Origin: an uncultured Prevotellaceae bacterium
GTDB taxonomy: Bacteria > Bacteroidota > Bacteroidia > Bacteroidales > Muribaculaceae
Reading direction: 5' to 3'
Length of the DNA stretch: 64,000 nucleotides
NCBI GenBank assembly: GCA_900317325.1
Contig: ONGE01000004.1
Location: forward strand, 1-64,000
A model generated the notes under the pieces. The model was not told the DNA's origin. It made no database searches and was given only the letters and a program-made list of their open reading frames with translations. The translations under genes were made by a program, and so were the position numbers. Position 1 is the stretch's first letter. The number at the start of each line of letters is the position of its first letter. Of this stretch, positions 9,320 through 17,177 are shown piece by piece.

Positions 9320-9840
9320 TCACAGGCGGCGATAGTTACCGACTACCTTGTAGTTTTCGAGGATAATATCCTTAGGGATGATGGACTCTACGGGCTTGCC
9401 ATCAACCATCTGTGTAAATATGATACTATGCTCGTTGGACTGAGGAACAGAGGCTTTGCGAAATACTCACATGTTACGACGATATTGATGAAATCTCCAA
9501 AATATTCCTTCCATGGGCTTTGACGCTTCAGCGCAATAATGTTAGCTGGCATGGTAACTGGTGCCAGCTACATGTCGATGCTTAAGCAAATGAAATCAAT
9601 GTCACCGGCCAAGAGGAATGCTACTCGCTTCAGATTTTCATTGGATATAGACTGACCATCAGCACTAGTCAACATACTCTATGACGGTGCAGGGTAAGAA
9701 GACTAAAACTGTTCTTTAACGAAAGACGCTGGGTAGCCTTTTGGGGTGGCGTGTGCAGCCATTTGCTGAAGTTAGGTTCGATATAGTGAAGCGGATACCC
9801 TGGCCTTGACCTAATACACGTTGGGATAAGAAGCATTGAG
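9320..9840 (-). pseudogene. decayed protein-coding gene, family not recognised
   Basis: Reading the minus strand gives protein-like text broken by stops and frame changes. One frame reads ADGQSISNENLKRVAFLL, then AGDIDFICLSIDM, a stop, then ANIIALKRQSPWKEYFGDF and INIVVTCEYF. The text then continues in another frame as RKASVPQSNEHSIIFTQMVD, GKPVESIIPKDIILENYKVV and GNYRRL before the stop at 9320. The upstream ~150 bases carry further fragments with several stops. At least one nonsense and one frameshift change are needed, so the gene is dead. I cannot name the family. Confidence 0.5.
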
Positions 9841-10335
9841 GATAAAGGTCGTGGATCTAAAGTGCACAAAAAAATGTAACCCCCGGATTAAAAATCAAAA
9901 AAGGAGCGCATTCTGCACGTTTTCCGTGAAAAATGTGTAACTTTGCAGCGCAATTGAAACATGTAGCGTACAGAGAGGAACTCGTTGAAATCCAGCGGGA
10001 TAATACATTCAAACGAGAAACTCTCAAATCGAGCAAAAAGGCGCGGTACAAGTCAAAACAGCAAAGCGCTTATTATCAAGCACTTGCACTTTCGCTTACT
10101 TTCGAAAAACTTTCGAAAAATAGCCATGTACCGATTAAATTCACTGAACGCTGATATTCAATTGATTGTCGATGGTGCGTGGGAAAGTAAATATTTATGC
10201 AATTTTATTGCAATTATATTAGTTTTAGAATCGTTTTTCCTTAAATAACAACATGAGAAAAATCTGATTTCGTTGGAAAAACAACACTAGACATCATTCA
10301 ACTTACTAATACAACGCATTTTGCGGTCAATCATT
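9841..10335. other. intergenic with an isolated promoter-like motif
   Basis: A good -7 element (TAACTTTG, 9938-9945) points to the right, but the plus-strand frames behind it (9933-10154 and 9985-10248) do not resemble a known protein and overlap one another. This looks like the promoter and remnants of a lost gene in the decay zone between 9.3 and 11.3 kb. Confidence 0.35.
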
Positions 10336-10859
10336 CTATTCCTCTGGCATATCTGAATAATCATAATGGATGTCCCACATTGTGTCAGGGAATCCCCAGC
10401 CGGATGACTCGCAATTATGCAGAATTGTGTCTATCCGTTGCTGGAAATGACTTTGAAGATGGTGTTGGCTTATAAACTTCATGGCTGCTTTGAAATTGTT
10501 CTCGGCTGCATCGTAGAACTGTTCCCACATGTCGCCACACTCATCAGCAATTTGACTGGCATATTCCGGAATGCTGAGCATCAAGTCGGCCAACAACTCG
10601 GGAAGAGGATCGAGTGACTTGAATTCTGACACCGCTTTACGGCAGACCGAGAATCTCAATTTTGCATCGCCACGGCTGGGAAAAACTCATTTGTAATGAT
10701 TTTCCTATATTCTTCCAGCTTCGCATTGTCATCTGGCTTGATCACATACTCAAGATACTCTTTCGCTTCTTTGCGAGCCGAATACAAGTCCATCACCAAC
10801 TCCTCTAATGAGCTGCGCTCCAGTGACTTGATATAGTTCTTGACTTCTGATTTGGACAT
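10336..10859 (-). pseudogene. DUF6155 family gene broken by one frameshift
   Basis: The 5' part (start 10859, MSKSEVKNYIKSLERSSLEE...) and the 3' part (RFSVCRKAVSEFKSLDPLP...) together make one ~175-residue DUF6155-like protein. The frame is lost in a homopolymer tract, TTTTTCCC on the coding strand (10678-10685). One extra C would restore ...EFFPSRGDAKLRFSVCRKA..., a natural join. It is therefore a one-base deletion, a sequencing error, or less likely a slippage site. The function of DUF6155 is unknown. The family call is from memory of its N-terminal pattern. Confidence 0.7.
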
Positions 10860-10923
10860 TTCTATTTCAATTGGAGTTTTTCAAAAATGCTTTTGAGTAC
10901 AAAAAACATGACTTGTATTGAAG

Positions 10924-11315
10924 TCAGTTGGAATCGTTTGAGTAGAATGATGCAAATCTTTTGATGTACTCACGGGGCTCGTCGCTGAGGCGGGCAATTT
11001 CTTCATCGGTCAGCCATTTGTCAAAGTACAGGACTGCAACGCAATCGAGGTAGTGGGAGCCTGTGACATCGTCGTAGCGGCGAGCCACGTGATCGTTGAA
11101 TTTGTCGGTGGCTCTGAACAGCTGGGTGAAGCGTTTGTGCCACACTCGTTCGACACTTTGACCGTTCTCCTCACGGTAGGTTCGTTGAGTTGCTCGGGAG
11201 GGATCGGTTCTCTGGCAATTCTCTGAATCTGCTCAACAAAATGCCTGCACTCCCTTTCGAGTCCAGTATTGATTAATTCACGGCATAGCCGCTTGTCTGA
11301 TTTAGATAGTTCCAT
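10924..11315 (-). pseudogene. small conserved Bacteroidales protein broken by a frameshift
   Basis: The start at 11315 gives MELSKSDKRLCRELINTGLE... up to PIPPEQLNE. The downstream half continues in another frame as TYREENGQSVERVWHKRFTQ, then LFRATDKFNDHVARRYDDVT and onward to 10924. The switch lies between about 11,150 and 11,200. Joined, it would be a ~130-residue protein of a type I associate with uncharacterised Bacteroides proteins (RRYDD-TGS-Y pattern). It lies directly beside another frameshifted gene. Its promoter may be the minus-strand side of the 61-bp repeat at 11,468. Confidence 0.55.
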
Positions 11316-11467
11316 AATGATTTGGTTAAGATTATTGAGTTACAAAAGTACAAAAAAACGCTGATTATAAGCCCGGAGAAAAAAAGTTCAGGATATCATG
11401 TATGTTTTCGCAAGTGATCTAACGTCTTAAGATGTATCATGAGGTGGTTTAGAAATAGAGAAGATGC
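11316..11467. other. leader region upstream of the broken 11,315 gene
   Basis: AT-rich sequence with no gene. It separates the minus-strand gene start from the 61-bp inverted-repeat copy, which carries a promoter-like TATTTTTG reading toward this gene. Confidence 0.35.
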
Positions 11468-11528
11468 CATTATCTTGTGTTCATTATTTTGTTAGCAAAA
11501 ATAGACATTTTTTGTCTAACTGCGCAAA
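11468..11528 (-). repeat. 61-bp repeat, copy 1 (inverted relative to 16,384)
   Basis: The reverse complement of this segment matches 16,384-16,444 with about five differences in 61. It contains the dyad TAGACA-N5-TGTCTA followed by TATTTTTGC, a -7-like element. Read on the minus strand it points at the broken gene ending at 10,924, so the copy may be a promoter/operator module. Confidence 0.7.
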
Positions 11529-11613
11529 TAGATATGAAAGAATGTCCTATTATTATATTTTTGACTTATTTATTTCAGTTAATTGTGTCGATGCAGTCGA
11601 CGCAATCAATAAA

Positions 11614-11711
11614 GTATTCAACCTTTGAGAATTTCGGCATTTTTCAGTATTCAACCTTTGAGAATTTCGGCATTTTCCAGTATTCAGCCTTTGAGAATTT
11701 CGGCATTTTCT
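11614..11711 (+). repeat. three tandem 33-bp repeats upstream of the ATPase
   Basis: Units begin at 11,614, 11,647 and 11,680. Each contains CAACCTTTGAGAATTTCGGC (the third has CAGC) followed by ATTTT and CAG. A degenerate fourth copy (CCTTTGATATTTGGGATTTT) follows at about 11,720 and supplies the TTTG that acts as the -33 element. The array therefore looks like tandem duplication of the upstream promoter segment. Confidence 0.85.
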
Positions 11712-11721
11712 GCACATTTCC

Positions 11722-11752
11722 TTTGATATTTGGGATTTTATGTTTACATTTG
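11722..11752 (+). promoter_or_regulatory. promoter of the AAA/DUF4143 ATPase
   Basis: TTTG at 11,722-11,725 and TACATTTG at 11,745-11,752 are separated by 19 nt. The TTTGCACCTGATAA that follows is identical over 14 nt to the sequence after the hipB -7 element. The ATPase start lies 24 nt downstream. Confidence 0.75.
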
Positions 11753-11775
11753 CACCTGATAATACAAAGAGGAAA

Positions 11776-13143
11776 ATGGCAGAAAGAATTTTCAGACGCA
11801 AAATATATGAGCAAATGCTGAGTTGGAAGCAAAATCAGCACGGAACGACAGCACTTCTTATCAGGGGTGCAAGGCGTGTCGGCAAGTCCACTGTTGCCGA
11901 GGAATTTGCCCGTAATGAATACGAGAGCTACATTTTGGTTGACTTCTCAACAGCAACGCAAGCAATACACCGTTTGTTTGAAGATGTCTCCAATTTGGAC
12001 TACATCTTCACCCAATTGCAACTTAACTATCGAAAAAGCCTGAAACCACGCAAGTCTGTCATCATCTTTGATGAAATACAGAAGCAGCCATTAGCCCGGC
12101 AAGCCATTAAAACACTTGTGGCCGATGGACGCTACGATTACATCGAAACAGGCTCTCTATTGAGCATCAAGCGTAAAAGGAAGTCAGCTGGCAACTCCGA
12201 GCAACAGAAAAACATTCTCATTCCCAGTGAGGAAACGCGCCTTGATATGTACCCCATGGATTATGAGGAGTTTCGTTGGGCATTGGGAGACGACCAAACT
12301 ATTCCACTTTTGCGCACAATGTTCAACAGCCTAAGTCCGCTAAGTGACGATACCAACCGTCGAATGATGCGTGATTTTCGTCTGTATGTCTTGGTTGGAG
12401 GCATGCCCCAGGCAGTCAACGACTACATTGACTCACACGATTTGAGTATTGTTGACCAGCGCAAACGCAGCATCCTTGACCTCTACGATGAGGATTTCTA
12501 CGAGTTGGATCCGTCAGGGCAGACCTCTGATTTGTTTCACGCTATCCCATCCCAACTAAACAGCAACGCCTCTCGCTATAAGGTAAGTAGCGTGATTACA
12601 GGAGGGAAATTGGACCGTCTGAGAGATCAGATATCCATTCTTAAAGATTCAATGACCGCAAACCTGGCTTATCACGCCAATGACCCAAGTGCAGGCTTGG
12701 CATCACACATCAACCGCGACCAGTTCAAATTGTATTGTGGAGATACGGGGCTGTTCGTAACTCTCGCTTTCTGGGACGATGCATTTACAGAGAATGTCAT
12801 TTACCAAAAATTGCTGAGCGATAAACTGAACGCAGATGTGGGCTACGTATATGAGAACGTGGTATCGCAGATGCTGACAGCCGCAGGACATAAGTTGTAT
12901 TACCATACGTGGCCAACACCATCGGGCAAGCATAACTATGAAATAGACTTCCTGTTGTCCCGTAAAGCTAAAATCTGCCCGATAGAAGTCAAGTCATCGA
13001 CATCCAATCTTCATGTTTCCATTGATGAATTCCAGAAGAAGTTCTCGGCCCGCATCCTTCAACGATACCTCCTTCATTCGAAGGACATTCGGAAAGAGCG
13101 GGACTTGATAATGCTGCCAATGTATATGGCAATGTTTCTTTAG
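11776..13143 (+). CDS. AAA-family ATP-binding protein with DUF4143 C-terminus
   Basis: A 455-residue protein. Walker A is GARRVGKST near residue 32; Walker B is VIIFDEIQK near 95. The ETGSLLSIKRK and TRLDMYPMDYEEFRWAL segments are typical of the AAA_14/DUF4143 group. The C-terminus has YENVVSQML and NYEIDFLL...PIEVKSS, a PD-(D/E)XK-like D...ExK signature found in these proteins. The family is very common in Bacteroidetes, often in many copies, and its cellular role is unknown. The longer frame from 11,740 would start inside the promoter, so ATG 11,776, preceded by AGAGGAAA, is chosen. Confidence 0.85.
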   Translation: MAERIFRRKIYEQMLSWKQNQHGTTALLIRGARRVGKSTVAEEFARNEYESYILVDFSTATQAIHRLFEDVSNLDYIFTQLQLNYRKSLKPRKSVIIFDEIQKQPLARQAIKTLVADGRYDYIETGSLLSIKRKRKSAGNSEQQKNILIPSEETRLDMYPMDYEEFRWALGDDQTIPLLRTMFNSLSPLSDDTNRRMMRDFRLYVLVGGMPQAVNDYIDSHDLSIVDQRKRSILDLYDEDFYELDPSGQTSDLFHAIPSQLNSNASRYKVSSVITGGKLDRLRDQISILKDSMTANLAYHANDPSAGLASHINRDQFKLYCGDTGLFVTLAFWDDAFTENVIYQKLLSDKLNADVGYVYENVVSQMLTAAGHKLYYHTWPTPSGKHNYEIDFLLSRKAKICPIEVKSSTSNLHVSIDEFQKKFSARILQRYLLHSKDIRKERDLIMLPMYMAMFL

Positions 13144-13223
13144 TGCAATCAGCTTATAGATTTGATACTATTCCGATATGATTAAGATGATGGTCAAAAT
13201 CCCCGTTTTTGACTCATTTCGAT
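13144..13223. other. short spacer between the ATPase and the left direct repeat
   Basis: No gene. The spacer leads into the 124-bp direct repeat at 13,224. Past the repeat, 13,348-13,578 is AT-rich with no recognisable gene; a promoter for the HTH-recombinase pair should lie there but no canonical pair of boxes was found. Confidence 0.4.
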
Positions 13224-13347
13224 CGTTAAACTTAGTCAAAAGTGTTAAATGTGAAGGCTTTGAAAGTTGTACTGCAAAACTCTACCATATTTGTACCGTT
13301 TGGTTGGTATATATTTGATAATCAATATATTGCATCTTCTGCATCGG
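13224..13347 (+). repeat. 124-bp direct repeat, left copy
   Basis: Aligned by eye with 23,658-23,781 without gaps, at about 11 differences in 124 (roughly 91% identity), most in one block of 12 bp. It runs from CGTTAAACTTAGTC to CTTCTGCATCGG. The two copies enclose a recombinase gene, so they are candidate ends of an integrated element. Alternatively they are a duplicated regulatory region. Confidence 0.85.
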
Positions 13348-13578
13348 AAAGTAATTCTCTATAATACACTGAAATACAGATGGTTACAATTTTTACAGAA
13401 GAGGATAAGCAATTTTTGATAAGTATTGACATTCAATAAGTTACACTTAGTTTTGCAAATAATCACACGATAAAATCGTCATTTTTTCTACCCCATTCTT
13501 ACTCATTTTCAGGGGTGTTGACAACACAACCATTTTTATTATTATATACCAAGCCACTCTAATGTGGCCGTATATAAT

Positions 13579-14178
13579 ATGTTCTTAAAAAACTACAAGT
13601 ATTTTCATGATCCATTCGAAAGACTGGACCAAAAATGGCAGTATGCAATTGCCAAAGGTTACCTGACAGTAACCGAGACAGCTGAACTATCAGGGTTCAG
13701 CCGCCAGTATGTCAACAGCCAGATTTTATCGGGCAAGATCAAAAGCGTAAAAGGCCGTAACGGAACCATCGGAATTCGTGCCAGGGAATTCACGAAGTGG
13801 TATTCTTCCCTAGACGTCCTTCCCTCATCTCCAATCGGGAAAAGCTCCTTTTCTCTGAAGGGGCTCATGAAGCAAATCAGAATGGGAAGGGCTTGGGTAC
13901 TGAAGTTTGCCGACAGGAATAATATCTCTTGCTATTATCTTGGCAAGTTCAGAAGATTTGACAAAGAGGAAGCTATTGTAGCCTGGGACAGAGAACGCTT
14001 TCTGTATCAAAAATGGATCACTGTGGAAGAAGCAACGCTCAACATGGAGATCACACAGCACGAGCTGTACATGCTCGTCGCCACTCACCTGGTAAGGACA
14101 AGGAAGATGGAATGCGTCCTCCACTATCTCAAGAGTGACATCGCAAAAAATATAGAAAGGAGGCAACACCATGTATAG
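13579..14178 (+). CDS. excisionase-like DNA-binding protein with two HTH modules
   Basis: About 199 residues. The first module, YLTVTETAELSGFSRQYVNS with GKIKSVKGRNGTIGIRAREF, has the winged-helix excisionase/MerR layout. A second module near residue 135 (WITVEEATLNMEITQHELYM) is similar. The gene overlaps the tyrosine recombinase by 8 bp, so it is probably a partner that helps direct recombination or regulates it. The longest frame starts at GTG 13,564; ATG 13,579 (MFLKNYKYF) is preferred but not certain. Confidence 0.65.
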   Translation: MFLKNYKYFHDPFERLDQKWQYAIAKGYLTVTETAELSGFSRQYVNSQILSGKIKSVKGRNGTIGIRAREFTKWYSSLDVLPSSPIGKSSFSLKGLMKQIRMGRAWVLKFADRNNISCYYLGKFRRFDKEEAIVAWDRERFLYQKWITVEEATLNMEITQHELYMLVATHLVRTRKMECVLHYLKSDIAKNIERRQHHV

Positions 14179-15286
14179 AGTTGCATTGAGATACAAATCA
14201 AAGAGAGGTGACACCATGAAGTCTGTCTACCTTGAGTTCAGACCTTCCATTACTGATATTCGGGGTCATGTCATCAGATATGAGTTCCTGAACCTTGAGC
14301 TCTACACGAAGCCGAAAAACGCTATTCAAAAACAGCATAACAAGGTGATTGAGGAAGTTGCGGAGGAAATCCGATGCAAGAGGTATCTACAGTTGGTGAG
14401 AAGGGACTTCTCTTTTATCTCGAAAGACAATCTGGATGGTGACTTTTTGGAGTATTTCAGAAAGAATGGTGACTATCATGGTCCCAAGTACGAATGCGCG
14501 AGGCTCCACTTCGAGAAATTCTGTAACCACAAATGCGCATTCAAGGATATTAACGGTGCTTTGTGTAATAAATACAGAGCATATCTTTTGAGGGACACAA
14601 AGCTGCACGACGGAGCAAAGGAACTGTCACATAATACAGCAAGTGCCTACTTCAATGTGTTCTTGAGCTTGGTCAAGCTTGCGTTCGTGGATCATGTCCT
14701 TGGCGAGGATTACACAAAATATGTGAGACCAATCAGATGGAACCATGACACCCAGAAGGAGTATTTGAGCATCAACGAGGTACATCTGCTAGAGCAAACT
14801 CCATACGAGAAGTGCCCAGAACTGCGGAGAGCATGCCTACTTTCCATCTACACAGGTCTAAGAAGGAGCGATGTGCTGAAATTACATTGGGAGCAAATTG
14901 TAGACAGATCGACTCAGAACACCTATATTGAGATCAAGATGTCGAAGACAGACCACTTCGTCTACCTTCCTATATCAAAGGCAGCCATAAATATCTTGGG
15001 AGAAAGGCAGAATGAAGGATTGGTGTTTACGAAACTAACAGAAAGCATTCTGAACACACATCTTTCGAGGTGGCTCAAAGCAGCGGGTATCAACAAACAT
15101 ATCACGTTTCATTGCTTTAGGCACACTTTTGCCATGATGCTTCAGGAACTGGGCACAGGAATTTACGTCATCTCCAACCTGCTCGGGCACAAAAATGTAT
15201 CAAGCACTCAGCATTATGCCAAGATGAAAAGCAGTGATGCGCAAGAGGCAATTGACAGAATGGATGAAGCCTATGAAATGAAATAA
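14171..15286 (+). CDS. tyrosine recombinase / integrase
   Basis: A 371-residue protein. A SAM-like core-binding domain (CARLHFEKFCNHKCAFKDI and YRAYLL) precedes the catalytic domain. Visible catalytic residues are Arg in TGLRRSD near 230, Lys in the MSKTDHFV beta-hairpin near 258, His-x-x-Arg in FHCFRHTFA near 313, His in LLGHKN near 340 and the nucleophile in STQHY near 348. All are intact, so the enzyme should be active. A second in-frame ATG at 14,216 follows a purine-rich stretch. It is the only recombinase in the window and lies just inside the left 124-bp direct repeat. Confidence 0.9.
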   Translation: MYRVALRYKSKRGDTMKSVYLEFRPSITDIRGHVIRYEFLNLELYTKPKNAIQKQHNKVIEEVAEEIRCKRYLQLVRRDFSFISKDNLDGDFLEYFRKNGDYHGPKYECARLHFEKFCNHKCAFKDINGALCNKYRAYLLRDTKLHDGAKELSHNTASAYFNVFLSLVKLAFVDHVLGEDYTKYVRPIRWNHDTQKEYLSINEVHLLEQTPYEKCPELRRACLLSIYTGLRRSDVLKLHWEQIVDRSTQNTYIEIKMSKTDHFVYLPISKAAINILGERQNEGLVFTKLTESILNTHLSRWLKAAGINKHITFHCFRHTFAMMLQELGTGIYVISNLLGHKNVSSTQHYAKMKSSDAQEAIDRMDEAYEMK

Positions 15287-15327
15287 GTTATAATTGATTA
15301 AAAAATAAGAGTAAGGGCTTCTAATCT

Positions 15328-15358
15328 TTTGCCATGCAGAATATAATCATTAACTTTG
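15328..15358 (+). promoter_or_regulatory. promoter of the AbiEi-like regulator
   Basis: TTTG at 15,328-15,331 and TAACTTTG at 15,351-15,358 give a canonical pair with a 19-nt spacer. The longest downstream frame begins with TTG inside this -7 box, which argues for the ATG at 15,383. Confidence 0.75.
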
Positions 15359-15382
15359 CAAATAATCACAGACACAAAGAGT

Positions 15383-16360
15383 ATGGAAGATAAAGAGAAA
15401 GCCGTTATAGAACAAACCCAGTCGTATATCTATTCTTTGATCGACCAGACAATTAAAATAAGGGTAGTTGACGACGAGCTTCGAAAGAGAATGCCGGCAG
15501 TGCTGATTGAGCAGTACAAGTGCTACATATCATCACTGTTCGGCATTCCCGTGATGCTGTGCTACCCGAAGGAAGTGAAAACACTAACCCCGGCACAGAT
15601 ACAGCGGCATATGCAGATCATGTCAGATAAGTGCGGTATCATTAGTATTATTGTTATCAGAGACATCCCATCATACAACATCCAGCGCCTCATCCACCAG
15701 CGCGTGAACTTCATCATTGTCGGGAAACAAATGTTCGTCCCTTCCCTGCTGATGGATCTCAGAAAACTGCCTCAGACAGGCAAAGACATAAAGGAAGAAA
15801 TTCCTGCATTGGCACAGTGCCTGATACTACACAGTATCATCTTCGGACCGCTATGGATGAGTGTCAATGAAATCATGGAAGCGTTTGACGTTTCCTATTC
15901 GACAGCTAACAGGGCCGTAAGATGGCTCAAATCGAAAGAACTGGTCTTGGTGTCAAGAGGTGAGGAAAAGAAAGTGCAGATGATGAAATCAGGAAGAAGC
16001 TTGTGGGAGCCCTGCATTGCATATCTAAGTTCTCCGATAGAGAAAGTAGTATATTCTGATGGAAAGCCCAATGGTGCATCGCTCAGTGGAATGGATGCTG
16101 TACGCTATTATACCAATACGGCTGATCCAAAAGAAGGAACATGCTACGCTATCAGCAAAAGCCAATTATCTGAGATCACGGCTTTCGATAAAAAGGGAAA
16201 TCATCCATATACATTAGAGGTCTGGAAATACAATCCTAAGCTACTTAGCCAGTCTGCTGTTGTTGACATCCTTTCTTTATATATTTGCCACAAAGCAGAC
16301 AGAGACGAAGAATATGCGAAAATGTTAGAGAATCTAATTGACAGTTTTTTCTTTAAATAA
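15383..16360 (+). CDS. winged-helix regulator resembling AbiEi-type antitoxins (orphan)
   Basis: About 325 residues. The N-terminal half is alpha/beta (MLCYPKEVKTLTPAQIQRHM, IISIIVIRDIP, VNFIIVGKQMFVPSLLMDLR), the type of domain seen in MarR-annotated or AbiEi-like Bacteroidetes proteins. A winged HTH follows (MSVNEIMEAFDVSYSTANRA, VRWLKSKELVLVSRG), then a C-terminal domain. Type IV AbiEi antitoxins sit next to an AbiEii nucleotidyltransferase, but no such gene follows; instead there is an 817-bp gap. It may be an orphan whose toxin was lost, or a plain transcription factor. The family call is tentative. Confidence 0.55.
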   Translation: MEDKEKAVIEQTQSYIYSLIDQTIKIRVVDDELRKRMPAVLIEQYKCYISSLFGIPVMLCYPKEVKTLTPAQIQRHMQIMSDKCGIISIIVIRDIPSYNIQRLIHQRVNFIIVGKQMFVPSLLMDLRKLPQTGKDIKEEIPALAQCLILHSIIFGPLWMSVNEIMEAFDVSYSTANRAVRWLKSKELVLVSRGEEKKVQMMKSGRSLWEPCIAYLSSPIEKVVYSDGKPNGASLSGMDAVRYYTNTADPKEGTCYAISKSQLSEITAFDKKGNHPYTLEVWKYNPKLLSQSAVVDILSLYICHKADRDEEYAKMLENLIDSFFFK

Positions 16361-16383
16361 ATCTTTTATCATGACTTCGTCAC

Positions 16384-16444
16384 TTGCGTAGTTAGACAAA
16401 AAATGTCTATTTTTGCAAACGAAATAATGAATACAAGATAATGG
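16384..16444 (+). repeat. 61-bp repeat, copy 2 (inverted relative to 11,468)
   Basis: Matches the reverse complement of 11,468-11,528 with about five differences. On the plus strand it reads TTAGACA-N5-TGTCTA and then TATTTTTG (16,408-16,415), with CTTG at 16,383-16,386 as a weak -33 element 21 nt away. It looks like a promoter with a dyad operator, but no gene of convincing length follows. Confidence 0.7.
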
Positions 16445-16671
16445 TCTTTCAACACGATAAACATATCTGCGTGGATGTATTCAAATCAGTAGTGAACATA
16501 TAGCAGCATTAAATAATTGAATATCAGTAACGGGTTACAGCGTTTTATTCACCTTTTGTTGTCTTGAACACTTTATCACATGATGGTCTGTATTGAATAT
16601 CGCACCTATTGTTGATAGGTATTACTGGAACCTTATAGAAAGGTGACCATCAATGATGATTATCCCTATTC

Positions 16672-16707
16672 GGGCGAAATGTATCCAATTACTGACTGAT
16701 TTCGCCC
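16672..16707. repeat. 36-bp hairpin repeat, copy 1
   Basis: GGGCGAAAT at the left and ATTTCGCCC at the right form 9-bp perfect arms around an 18-nt centre. Two more copies of exactly the same length lie at 24,413 and 24,465. The arms are conserved and the centres vary. Confidence 0.75.
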
Positions 16708-17103
16708 AGTGAACCTTGTTACTGCCAATGGTTGCTGTGACTTCCCCGTACAAATAAGCCAAATAACCAAACGGAATCCAGCCAAATGACCAAATAAATG
16801 TTGATTTATCCTTTTGCATCGGCAAGTAATGTGATGATAATCAACATGTCACGAAACTCTTGAAAGAAAGTGGACGCATTTCGTCAAAAAGTTATCCTAT
16901 TAATTTTCAATACTTTAAGTTTCTTATTTAGACTCAATCCAAGCATTTTCCTTTGATTTTTCTACCGCGCTTTTGGGGCTTATTATTTGAAAAGTGTAAT
17001 TTTTGTAGCAGAAAAAACATTGAAAAGTGTAGTTTTTTTAAAGAACATTGAAATTGACAAATCATATATTGAATAATTTGCCATGACGGGGGCGTTCATA
17101 CTT

Positions 17104-17135
17104 CTTGCTTATTTTATAACTAATTACTATCTTTG
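17104..17135 (+). promoter_or_regulatory. promoter of rhuM
   Basis: CTTG at 17,104-17,107 and TATCTTTG at 17,128-17,135 are 20 nt apart. The GTG that would open the longest frame lies within the -7 box, so translation should start at ATG 17,178 after a leader of ~37 nt. Confidence 0.7.
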
Positions 17136-17177
17136 TGCGCAAAAAGTGACGCAATAAGGCTATTATTTGACAGAGAT

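Larger units (their letters stand above)
16361..17177. other. 817-bp region without a convincing gene
   Basis: It holds copy 2 of the 61-bp repeat (16,384), a 36-bp hairpin (16,672) and, at about 16,813, a TTTTGCATCGGCAAGTAAT motif resembling the tail of the 124-bp direct repeats. Near 16,990-17,043 there are two copies of TTGAAAAGTGTA(A/G)TTTTT. The rhuM promoter is at its right end. The only plus-strand frame after the 61-bp repeat is 19 codons. A gene may have been lost here. Confidence 0.5.

Noticed and set aside
9933-10248. Two overlapping plus-strand frames behind a promoter-like box
   Set aside because: No protein-like pattern shared with known families, and both are truncated in different frames; treated as remnants.
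11614-11711. The three 33-bp repeats as a CRISPR array
   Set aside because: The units are directly abutting with no spacers and no cas genes are nearby; they match the promoter segment instead.
11553-11841. Minus-strand frames across the 33-bp repeats
   Set aside because: They exist only because 33 is a multiple of three; the products are simple repeats of the array.
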